From an uncultured Caryophanales bacterium (GTDB lineage: Bacteria; Bacillota_I; Bacilli_A; RF39; UBA660), in contig CANOYR010000010.1 in NCBI GenBank assembly GCA_947571655.1, forward strand, positions 1 to 48,645: a DNA stretch of 48,645 bases. The letters are read 5' to 3'. Position numbers and translations under genes: made by a program. The notes under the pieces are model-generated. The model was not told the DNA's origin and did not search any database. It saw only the letters and a program-made list of their open reading frames with translations. This document shows positions 40,715 through 48,645 of this stretch, one piece after another (position 1 is the stretch's first letter; the number at the start of each line of letters is the position of its first letter).

Positions 40715-43372
40715 ATGAAGCAAAAAAAATGGTATAGTATTGAAATAGAGGAAATTTTTGATATCTTAAAAACAAAAAAAGAAGGACTAACAAAAAAGGA
40801 GGCAGAGAAACGGTTAGAAAAGTATGGAAAAAATGAATTACCTCGAAAAAAAAGTACCAATATTTTTCAAATCTTATGGGAACAAATCACAGATCCGATT
40901 GTTTTACTATTAATAATTACAGTGATTTTTTCGTTCGTAATAGGAGAAATCATCGATGCTTGTGCAATCATCTTTATTATTTTAGTAGATTTAATTTTAG
41001 GAACACTTCAAGAGTGGAATGCAGAAAAAAATGCAATGGCCCTGGCTAGTTTAATTGAAGTTCACTGTAATGTAATTCGAGATGGGCAAAGTGAACAAAT
41101 CAATTCTAGTGAGCTAGTAATCGGAGACATTGTGGAACTAGAATCTGGAGATAAAATCAGTGCCGATTTAAGAATTATCGAATGTCATAATTTCCAAGTA
41201 GACGAATCTGTATTAACAGGAGAAAGCCTTGGAATTCAGAAAAAAGAAATGATATTAGAAGAAGAAACTCCTTTGGCAGAAAGAAAAAATATGGTTTATG
41301 CAGGAACCTCTGTAATCACAGGGCGTGCACTTTGTATTGTTGTTTCCACTTCCCTAAATACAGAAATCGGTTCCATTGCTCATCATGTCGCAACTACCAA
41401 AGAAGAAAAATCTCCACTTTCCATTCGAATGGAAAAATTCTCGAAACAGATTACCATCTTAATTGTAATAATCGCTATTATGATTGCGCTAATTTTATAT
41501 CAAAAAGGACTTTCTGGAAGTGAAATCTTTTTATCTGTCATTGCATTAAGTGTCTCAGCGATGCCAGAAGGATTACCCCTTGCCCTAACAATGGCCTTAA
41601 CGATTGGTTCGAATCGAATGGCAAAAAAGCAGGTAATTGTGAAAAAATTAAATTCAGTAGAAAGCCTAGGGAGTTGTACTGTAATAGCGAGTGATAAAAC
41701 AGGAACTTTAACGGTGAATGAACAAACTGCCAAAAAAATTATTCTTCCTTCTTCTTTATGCTTTCAAATTGGAGGAAGAGGATATAATGATCAGGGAGAA
41801 ATTACTTGTAAAGAAAAAAACTCTCTTAAATTAGTTGAACCGATTGCTCTTTTTGGTATGTTAAATAATGAAGCTCATTTAGAAAAGACAAAAGAAGGTT
41901 TTGAAAGTTATGGGGATTCCATTGATATTGCCTTTCTAGCGCTTGGAAAAAAACTAAAGATTTCTACTGCAGGCTATCAAATTTTATCTGAAATTCCTTA
42001 TGAATCGGAAAACAAATACTCTGCTGTATTCTATGAATATCAAGGAGAGGTTCATTGTACTGTGAAAGGTTCGATTGAAAAAATTCTAGAATTTTCTAAG
42101 ACAATGATAGATGAAGAAAAAAAGGTTCCAATTGATAAAAAAAAGTTACTCAAACAAAACGAAGACTTAGCAAATGATGGATATAGGGTAATTGCCCTTG
42201 CAGATGGAATAATTAGAAAAAAGGAAGACAATTCAGAAACAGAAATCAAAGATTTAACATTTCAAGGATTGGTTGGATTTATTGATCCTGTTCGAGAAGA
42301 AGTAAAAGCATCCATCAAAGAATGTAGGGAGGCAGGAATTAAAGTATTAATGATTACAGGAGATCATCCACTAACTGCATTTTCGATTGCGAAAGAGTTA
42401 AATCTAGCAGAAAGATGGGAACAAGTAACAACTGGTGTAGAAATTTCTGAATATTTAAAAAAAGGAATGGATGTCTTTGATCAATTTATCAGAGAAAAAC
42501 GAATTTTTACGAGAGTTACACCTCTTGATAAATTAAAAATTGTGGAATCCCTCAAGCGTCAGGGAGATTTTGTCGCAGTAACTGGTGATGGAGTCAATGA
42601 TGCTCCTGCGATTCGTAGTGCTAATATTGGAGTTTCTATGGGAAGTGGAACAGATGTTGCGAAAGAAACTTCTTCGATGATTATTATCGACGATAACTTT
42701 AAGTCGATTGTTGCGGGAATTGGGGAAGGAAGATGTGCTTATAGTAATATTCGAAAAGTATGCTATATGTTGTTATCGTGTGGAATGGCAGAAGTATTAT
42801 TTTTTGTGTTATCAGTACTTTTTGATTTACCGATGCCACTCGTTGCCATCCAATTATTATGGCTCAATCTAGTAACCGATGGACTTCAGGATTTTGCGTT
42901 ATCCTTTGAAAAATTAGAGCCAAAAGTAATGAAAGAAAAGCCGAGAAGTCCTAAAGAATCCCTATTCAACAGAAATTTATTAGAAGAAGTGTTGGTAGCT
43001 GGAATTTCTATTGGAATGATTGTCTTTGTAGTTTGGTATTATCTGATAAAAAAGGTTGGAATGGACATAAGCATTGCACGTGGATATGTGATGGCTTTAA
43101 TGGTATTTATCCAAAATATTCATGTACTAAATTGTCGCAGTGAAAAAGAATCTTTTTATAAAATTCCCCTAAAAAGTAATGCCTGGATTCCAGTAGTCAT
43201 TTTTGGCTCTATTTTACTACAAATTTTAGTAATGGAAGTACCATTTTTAAGTACCTTTCTTCAGACCTCATCAATTCCACTCATCGATTTAATCAAACTT
43301 GCCCTTTTATCAACGATAATACTTCCTATTGTAGAAATCTATAAAAAAATAAAATATCAGAAAAATAATTAA
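40715..43372 (+). CDS. P-type Ca2+-transporting ATPase (P2A group)
   Basis: 885 residues. Cation-ATPase N-terminus, TGES (actuator), SAMPEGLPLALT in helix M4 (the PEGLP of P2 Ca2+ pumps), catalytic D327 in SDKTGTLT, VMITGDHPLTA and GDGVNDAPAIRSANIG. It moves Ca2+ out of the cytosol with ATP. Ten-helix topology is expected; I see four helices before and six after the phosphorylation domain. AAGGAGAT SD. The adjacent exchanger supports Ca2+ as substrate. Ends about 120 bases before a terminator. Confidence 0.93.
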   Translation: MKQKKWYSIEIEEIFDILKTKKEGLTKKEAEKRLEKYGKNELPRKKSTNIFQILWEQITDPIVLLLIITVIFSFVIGEIIDACAIIFIILVDLILGTLQEWNAEKNAMALASLIEVHCNVIRDGQSEQINSSELVIGDIVELESGDKISADLRIIECHNFQVDESVLTGESLGIQKKEMILEEETPLAERKNMVYAGTSVITGRALCIVVSTSLNTEIGSIAHHVATTKEEKSPLSIRMEKFSKQITILIVIIAIMIALILYQKGLSGSEIFLSVIALSVSAMPEGLPLALTMALTIGSNRMAKKQVIVKKLNSVESLGSCTVIASDKTGTLTVNEQTAKKIILPSSLCFQIGGRGYNDQGEITCKEKNSLKLVEPIALFGMLNNEAHLEKTKEGFESYGDSIDIAFLALGKKLKISTAGYQILSEIPYESENKYSAVFYEYQGEVHCTVKGSIEKILEFSKTMIDEEKKVPIDKKKLLKQNEDLANDGYRVIALADGIIRKKEDNSETEIKDLTFQGLVGFIDPVREEVKASIKECREAGIKVLMITGDHPLTAFSIAKELNLAERWEQVTTGVEISEYLKKGMDVFDQFIREKRIFTRVTPLDKLKIVESLKRQGDFVAVTGDGVNDAPAIRSANIGVSMGSGTDVAKETSSMIIIDDNFKSIVAGIGEGRCAYSNIRKVCYMLLSCGMAEVLFFVLSVLFDLPMPLVAIQLLWLNLVTDGLQDFALSFEKLEPKVMKEKPRSPKESLFNRNLLEEVLVAGISIGMIVFVVWYYLIKKVGMDISIARGYVMALMVFIQNIHVLNCRSEKESFYKIPLKSNAWIPVVIFGSILLQILVMEVPFLSTFLQTSSIPLIDLIKLALLSTIILPIVEIYKKIKYQKNN

Positions 43373-43690
43373 AAATTCTAGAATAAAATAAAGAAATTCC
43401 TTTTAAAATCTTTATAAAATAAGTAGAATGATAAAATAAAAGAAATATCATTGATAAATTTCAGAAGAAATTTTGTTTTTAAACTAAACAAAGAACTTCT
43501 AGGTATCCTATGATACAGAGGTTCTTTTTTTTGAATTATTGAAAAAAAGACCTTATCCAATAGAAAGAATATCAATCGTTTCTTAAATTAAAAAAATACC
43601 AAAAAAATGTGTTAAATTGCTGAAAGTTTTAGTATAATGATATTTATAATAGCGAGGAAGTAGTAAAGTATCGTAGTAGGAAGTGTTAAA
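43373..43690. other. Intergenic space before the giant gene
   Basis: No gene seen in these 318 bases. It contains a strong terminator (43491-43532), then a TATAAT (43633-43638, preceded by TAG) that may be the promoter of the giant secreted protein, and its AGGAAG ribosome binding site at 43678-43683. Confidence 0.55.
43491..43532 (+). terminator. Terminator downstream of the Ca2+-ATPase
   Basis: AAGAACTTCT (43491-43500) pairs with AGAGGTTCTT (43517-43526), one G-U; inner GTATC/GATAC adds pairs; T run follows. Confidence 0.85.
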
Positions 43691-46600
43691 GTGGAAATTT
43701 CTAATATTAAAAAGCTTTTTAGTATAATAATCTATATCACAATTAGTATGATGTTATTTCTCTTTGGATATATCAAAGTAGGTGCTTTAGAAAATCCTTG
43801 TTTTTCTGCTGAAAATTTAAATATATATCCATTTATGGAAGAAAATTCGTTCGAAGTAACATTACCTAAAAATTCTATCGAAGTAAATTTAACGCAAAAT
43901 CTAACAAATATTATATGGTCGAGGGGACTTGGAAAAGTAACTCTAGAAGTTGGAAAAACTCATACCGTAATATTGCAAACAACAGAGGGACAAGTAGAAA
44001 TTTATCATATCTACCCGAACTCTGATATCGCCAAAATAAAAAACATCACCTTTAGTGAAACAGTTAAAGATTATGAATTCAATAGAAATATCTATAAATA
44101 TCAAATATCTGTAAATAACGAAGTAACAGATTTGGATTTTACCATTGAACCAGAACCAGGAGTTAGTTATCACATCGATAAGAAAGCAAAGCTAGAAGTA
44201 GGGGATAATATAGTAAAAATAGAGGCAACAAAAAATAATGCTGTTTCTACTAATTATATTTTTAATGTATATCGAAAACCTAAATTTATATATCAAGGAT
44301 TTGATTATACAGGAGATGTGCAAACGTTTGTAGCTCCAACGACAGGAACTTATAAGCTAGAAGTTTGGGGAGCAGAAGGTGCTGGTGTTTATAACTCCAC
44401 TGGTGGAAAAGGAGGATATTCAAAAGGATATTATCACTTAAATGAAGGAGAAACCGTTTATATTTATGTCGGTGGAAAAGGAACCAGTGGAACAACTACG
44501 CAACCAGGAGGATATAATGGTGGAGGACAAGCCAATATTGGCTCTAGTAGACAACCAGCAGGAAGTGGTGGAGGAGCAACTGACATTCGAACAATTGGTG
44601 GCAATTGGAATGATTCTGATGGTCTAAATAGCCGTTTAATTGTTGCTGGAGGTGGTGGAGGAGCTAGTACCCACTACCAATATACAACAAGGAACTTTAG
44701 TGGAGGAGCTGGAGGTGGATTGAATGGAATCAATGGAACGACCCAAGTTTCTGGAAATCCTGTAGGTACAGGCGGATCACAAACTTCTGCAGGACAGGCC
44801 AGCGGACAAGCTTCTACTAGAGGAGGATTTGGTTATGGAGGACCAGGAAAATCAGCGACTTCCTCTGCATCTGGTGGAGGTGGAGGCTACTACGGAGGTG
44901 GTGGTAGTTACTGTGCTGGAGCTGGTGGTGGTTCTGGATATATTGGGGGAGTTACTTCCTATAATGGAGATTCAGCCATTACCTTAGCTGGAAATGAAAC
45001 TAGTATTCCAACCTATGACGGAAAAAACACAATGACTGGTAACAGTGAAAATGGATATGCTAAGATTACAATCATATCTAATGAAATAGTAGAAATCGAT
45101 ACACTTTTAAACATTTCAGTCGATAAAGGAATTTTAACTCCCAATTTTGAAGAATCTGTTTTTGAATATTATCTAATGTTGGAAAACACGGATACAGAAC
45201 TTACAATTACGACCGAAACCAAATTAGGAGAGGCTTCAATTATTGGAATAGGAACTTTCAATATTCCTGTTGGAGATACTACGTATCCAGTAATTATGAC
45301 AAATACCGATGGAACAATTAAAATTTATAATATTAACGTAACAAGAACACTGAATCCATCTGCTCATCTAAAAGCATTTAAAGTAAATGGAACCTATTAT
45401 GATTGTAGTAACGAACCAGAAAATCAGGAAAAAATAGTTTATAATATAACAGTGCCTTATGATACCAAAAAAATAGATTTAGAACTAATAAAACGATCAT
45501 TAGGACAAAACATTCCTACGGATACAATTTATGACTTTGAAGGTACTTCTCTTACAAAAACAATTGCTGTAGAAGCAGAAGGAAACGTAGCGAACCAACT
45601 ATATGAATTTAACTTTACAAGAGAAAAAACTACCAAATTAAAAACATTAAACATTTCTGGAGGAACTCTTTTAGAAACTTTTTATCCTGATCAAACAGAA
45701 TATACACTGGAAATGCCAGAATCTGGAAGAGTATTGGATGTAGATGCAACTGCTTGGTTTGAGGAAGCAACAATTACCATTACTGAGCCAAGATATGTAG
45801 GACCATTGGATCAGACATTAACGATTAAAGTAGAATTAGAAGGAGTAGAACCAACGACTTATACATTTCATATTTCTCGTTTAGAAGAGCTACCACCAGA
45901 CCCTGGACAAACATACACTTGTACTGAAAATTATCAAGAATATACAGCCATTTATTCTGGATTATATAAATTAGAAACCTGGGGAGCAGAAGGAGCAGGA
46001 GTCTATGCTTCATCGGGTGGAAAAGGTGGATATGCGAGCGGATATTATTATTTAAATGCGGGAGATAAGTTATATGTTTATGTAGGTTGTAAAGGAACCA
46101 GTGGAACAACTACGCAACCAGGAGGATGGAATGGTGGAGGTCAAGCAAACATTGGAAGCGGAAGACAACCAGCAGGTTCTGGTGGGGGAGCAACTGACAT
46201 TCGAACCGTAAGTGGTCTTTGGAATTACACTCCTAGTTTAGAAAGCCGAATCATTGTCGCTGGAGGCGGTGGTGGTGCGAGTGTGCATTATAGAATGACA
46301 GGCAGTAATTTTTCAGGAGGAGCTGGAGGAGGACTTCAAGGAATCAATGGTATTACTTCTGCCTCTGGAAATCCTGTAGGAACAGGAGGAACGCAAATAT
46401 CTGGAGGACAAGCTAGTGGACAGGCTTCTACTAGAGGAGGATTGGGTTACGGTGGACCAGGAAAAGCCGCAACCTCTTCTGCATCTGGTGGAGGTGGAGG
46501 CTACTACGGAGGAGGTGGTAGCTACTGTGCTGGAGCTGGTGGTGGTTCTAGCTATCTTGGAAGTTTAGTAGCCTATGGAAGTGATGAACCAATAACAATC

Positions 46601-48645
46601 CCTGGAAATTCTCTAATGCCAACTTATGATGGAAAAAATGTAATGATGGGAAATTCTGAAGATGGATATGCTAAAATTAAACGAGTAAATGCCAGAGAAG
46701 GAGATGCTTTTTTAGATAGTATTGTTTTAAATGATGGAACCATTGATATCGAATTTGAACCTTGGACACTTACTTATAACATTAAAGTAGATAAAAAGAC
46801 ATCCAAATTAAAAATAGAAGCAACTCCTAAAGATAGTACATCGCAAGTCTCAGGAATAGGAACTTATCCATTAAAACCAGGACAAAATCAATTTGAACTA
46901 GTGGTAACGGCAACAGATGGAACCAAGAAAACTTATACCCTAAATATTGAAAAAGAAGCAGATGATGATGCTTCTCCTATCAATATTCTTATAAAGAATC
47001 CACACAGTTATCTCTGTAGTGCAGCAGATGGAACTTGTGTTTATAACTTTGATCCTACAATAATTGATTATAGTATCAAAGTACCTTATCAAACAGAAAA
47101 AATTAGCTTGCAGACAATTTTAAGAAGCAGTAATCAAAGTGTTTCTTATAAAGATTCTGAAGGAAATATTGTAACAGATGCAACCTTTACACTTTTAAAT
47201 AATAGTACAATAGCCCAGGTTATAGTAACCGCAGAAGATAAAACAGAAAGAACCTATACCTATGAATTTATAAGAGATGACAAAGGAAATAATAGTCTAT
47301 CTAGTCTAAAAGTAATCAATCCAACAGGAATTAATCTTGACTTTCAACCAAGTATTTATGAATACAGCATAGTAGTACCAAATGAAACGACAGATATTAC
47401 CCTAGAAGCACTACCAGAAAATCCTCTTTCTGTTGTAACAATCACAGGAGATAAAGGCCTAAAAGAAGGTTTAAATGATTGCTTAGTAACAGTAACTGCA
47501 CCAAATGGAAACCGACGAACCTATATCATTCATGTATATAAAGAAAAAAGCAGTAACACATCTTTACTGAACTTAAAAGTATATGATGATAAAAATCAAG
47601 AAATCACCTTAACGCCAACTTTTAATAAATTATTATCGGATTATACAAGTAGTGTAGATAGTAGTGTTAAAAATATCAGAATTGATACATCTGCCGAAGA
47701 GGGAACGTATATCATTAATATTACGAGTGATGAAACAAAATTAAATAGTGATGGAACCTATCAACTAATCAGTGGTATAAATACCTTTGAAATTGTAGTA
47801 ACTAGTCCAGATGGAACAACAGGAATTCATAAACTCACTGTCGTAAAAAATAAAAATGATAATGCAAAATTATTAAATATTGAAGTAGAGGGATATACTA
47901 TATCCCCAGAATTTAATAAAGATATACTTTATTATACATTAGATATTCCTGGAAATATAAATAGCGTAAATGTAAAAGTAACACCAGAAGAGGAAACGAC
48001 AACCTATACGATTAAGGGTAACAATAACTTAAATAATACAATTAATACTATTATTATCACAAGTGTTGCCGAAGATAAAAGCTATTTAGTATATGAAATC
48101 ACAGTATCAAAAGAATTATCCAACAACAATTTTCTAAAAGATATTCAAATAAATGGAAAATCTATAGAGAATTTCGATAAGAATGATTTAAATTATACAT
48201 TAAATCTAACAGAAAACAATACTTCCATCGAGGTTCAAGGAATAAAAGAAGAGGAAACAGCTTTAGTTACAGGAAATGGGAAATATGCAATCTCCCAAAC
48301 GAATCCTAACATAATCACCTTAACCGTTACAAGTGCAAGTGGAATCCCTCGTGTTTATACAATTACAGTAACAAGAGAAATGAACGATGATGTTACCTTA
48401 AAAGAAGTAAAAAATAATCGTGGAAGTACAGTTACTAAAGTAGAAGATACAAGTGTTGGATATGATTACTTAATCAACGTACAGTATGAAGTAGGAGATA
48501 TTATCATCGAAGGAATCCCGAATAGTAGTAGTTCTACTGTTACAGGAAATGGATATAATTCCCTAAATACGGAAGATAACGATATCAAACTAAGAGTAAC
48601 TAGTGAGAAAGGAACCTATAAAGATTATATCGTAAGAGTAGTAAG
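43691..48645 (+). CDS. Giant secreted protein with two glycine-rich (ALK-like) domains and cadherin-like repeats, 3' end cut by window
   Basis: Opens with GTG at 43691, seven bases after AGGAAG, and stays open to the window end (1651 codons plus two bases, no stop). Residues 1-32 are a signal peptide (basic start, hydrophobic core, VGA). Then come beta-sandwich units; a first glycine-rich domain at about 203-457 (GTYKLEVWGAEGAG, GGKGGYSKGYYHL, SRLIVAGGGGGAS, SYCAGAGGGS); three cadherin-like sandwich units; a second glycine-rich domain at about 742-996; and a tandem of about seven or more cadherin-like beta-sandwich units (Pfam Cadherin-like type: L..L....G.L.P.F......Y....). The glycine-rich folds resemble the ALK/LTK GRD. 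Likely surface or matrix protein. No anchor motif seen because the end is missing. Confidence 0.9.
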   Translation, partial: MEISNIKKLFSIIIYITISMMLFLFGYIKVGALENPCFSAENLNIYPFMEENSFEVTLPKNSIEVNLTQNLTNIIWSRGLGKVTLEVGKTHTVILQTTEGQVEIYHIYPNSDIAKIKNITFSETVKDYEFNRNIYKYQISVNNEVTDLDFTIEPEPGVSYHIDKKAKLEVGDNIVKIEATKNNAVSTNYIFNVYRKPKFIYQGFDYTGDVQTFVAPTTGTYKLEVWGAEGAGVYNSTGGKGGYSKGYYHLNEGETVYIYVGGKGTSGTTTQPGGYNGGGQANIGSSRQPAGSGGGATDIRTIGGNWNDSDGLNSRLIVAGGGGGASTHYQYTTRNFSGGAGGGLNGINGTTQVSGNPVGTGGSQTSAGQASGQASTRGGFGYGGPGKSATSSASGGGGGYYGGGGSYCAGAGGGSGYIGGVTSYNGDSAITLAGNETSIPTYDGKNTMTGNSENGYAKITIISNEIVEIDTLLNISVDKGILTPNFEESVFEYYLMLENTDTELTITTETKLGEASIIGIGTFNIPVGDTTYPVIMTNTDGTIKIYNINVTRTLNPSAHLKAFKVNGTYYDCSNEPENQEKIVYNITVPYDTKKIDLELIKRSLGQNIPTDTIYDFEGTSLTKTIAVEAEGNVANQLYEFNFTREKTTKLKTLNISGGTLLETFYPDQTEYTLEMPESGRVLDVDATAWFEEATITITEPRYVGPLDQTLTIKVELEGVEPTTYTFHISRLEELPPDPGQTYTCTENYQEYTAIYSGLYKLETWGAEGAGVYASSGGKGGYASGYYYLNAGDKLYVYVGCKGTSGTTTQPGGWNGGGQANIGSGRQPAGSGGGATDIRTVSGLWNYTPSLESRIIVAGGGGGASVHYRMTGSNFSGGAGGGLQGINGITSASGNPVGTGGTQISGGQASGQASTRGGLGYGGPGKAATSSASGGGGGYYGGGGSYCAGAGGGSSYLGSLVAYGSDEPITIPGNSLMPTYDGKNVMMGNSEDGYAKIKRVNAREGDAFLDSIVLNDGTIDIEFEPWTLTYNIKVDKKTSKLKIEATPKDSTSQVSGIGTYPLKPGQNQFELVVTATDGTKKTYTLNIEKEADDDASPINILIKNPHSYLCSAADGTCVYNFDPTIIDYSIKVPYQTEKISLQTILRSSNQSVSYKDSEGNIVTDATFTLLNNSTIAQVIVTAEDKTERTYTYEFIRDDKGNNSLSSLKVINPTGINLDFQPSIYEYSIVVPNETTDITLEALPENPLSVVTITGDKGLKEGLNDCLVTVTAPNGNRRTYIIHVYKEKSSNTSLLNLKVYDDKNQEITLTPTFNKLLSDYTSSVDSSVKNIRIDTSAEEGTYIINITSDETKLNSDGTYQLISGINTFEIVVTSPDGTTGIHKLTVVKNKNDNAKLLNIEVEGYTISPEFNKDILYYTLDIPGNINSVNVKVTPEEETTTYTIKGNNNLNNTINTIIITSVAEDKSYLVYEITVSKELSNNNFLKDIQINGKSIENFDKNDLNYTLNLTENNTSIEVQGIKEEETALVTGNGKYAISQTNPNIITLTVTSASGIPRVYTITVTREMNDDVTLKEVKNNRGSTVTKVEDTSVGYDYLINVQYEVGDIIIEGIPNSSSSTVTGNGYNSLNTEDNDIKLRVTSEKGTYKDYIVRVV
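44477..44512 (+). repeat. 36-base direct repeat, copy 1 (glycine-rich domain 1)
   Basis: Identical to 46091-46126, 1614 bases apart and in the same reading frame. Marks duplication of the glycine-rich domain. Confidence 0.85.
44864..44935 (+). repeat. 72-base direct repeat, copy 1 (Gly-rich tail)
   Basis: Matches 46478-46549 at 70 of 72 positions. Codes for the Gly/Tyr/Cys-rich end of the glycine-rich domain. Spacing of the two copies is 1614 bases, the same as for the 36-base repeat. Confidence 0.85.
46091..46126 (+). repeat. 36-base direct repeat, copy 2 (glycine-rich domain 2)
   Basis: Second, identical copy of 44477-44512. Confidence 0.85.
46478..46549 (+). repeat. 72-base direct repeat, copy 2 (Gly-rich tail)
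   Basis: Second copy of 44864-44935, with two differences. Confidence 0.85.

Noticed and set aside
44286-46109. Similar minus-strand open frames at two places in the giant gene
   Set aside because: They are antisense shadows of the two glycine-rich domains; their similarity follows from the duplication.
1-48645. Mycoplasma-type code (TGA as Trp)
   Set aside because: Trp is encoded by TGG throughout, and TGA ends rbfA, the TVP38-like gene and the ArsC-like gene at natural positions.

Overview
The window is a low-GC (roughly 30% by eye) chromosomal segment of a Gram-positive, endospore-forming bacterium. Ribosome binding sites are strong and of the AGGAGG/AGGTGAT type, sigma-A promoters are TTGACA/TATAAT-like, TGA is used as a stop (rbfA, the ArsC-like gene), and tRNA genes encode CCA. 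A GerA-type germinant receptor operon, a SpoVID-like coat protein followed by a YsxE-like gene, and an LPxTG protein point to Bacillota. The very high AT content and gene repertoire suit an uncultured gut Bacilli lineage (RF39/Erysipelotrichia-like); that placement is inference.

Layout. 1-5.3 kb is a sparse accessory stretch around tRNA-Leu(GAG) and tRNA-Arg(CCG), with hypothetical membrane proteins, an XRE regulator and three genes broken by single-base frameshifts, one of them a probable JAMM-domain remnant. At 5.3-6.1 kb is a short-chain dehydrogenase resembling the bile-acid enzyme BaiA. At 6.3-11.1 kb is a 1567-residue LPITG-anchored surface protein whose promoter carries a G12 tract between its -35 and -10 boxes, the layout of a phase-variable promoter. 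From 11.2 to 24.3 kb comes mostly housekeeping: tRNA-Glu(CTC), rbfA, a PrsW-like protease, two VTT/DedA membrane proteins, rmuC, an ABC-F ATPase, a dGTPase-like HD protein, greA, trigger factor and lon.

24.3-31.4 kb is sporulation-linked: SpoVID-like and YsxE-like genes, a pentapeptide-repeat protein, and a minus-strand gerAA-gerAC-gerAB operon. 31.4-38.8 kb holds a kinase-fold protein, an RlmD-type rRNA methyltransferase, an HNH nuclease with an unrecognised C-terminal domain, a membrane cyclophilin, an RluA-family pseudouridine synthase, an HdeD-like protein, an ArsC/Spx-like protein, a radical-SAM activase and an XRE gene cut by an in-frame TAG. 38.9-43.4 kb holds small membrane proteins, then a CaCA exchanger next to a P-type Ca2+-ATPase. 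The window ends inside a giant secreted protein (at least 1651 codons, GTG start) with two ALK-like glycine-rich domains and many cadherin-like beta-sandwich units.

The two large surface proteins, the G12 promoter switch and the spore genes fit a host-associated spore former with variable surface display. The strongest novelty candidates are the G12 promoter, the SD-hairpin-start arrangement of rbfA, the duplicated glycine-rich giant protein, the kinase-like protein and the HNH protein.
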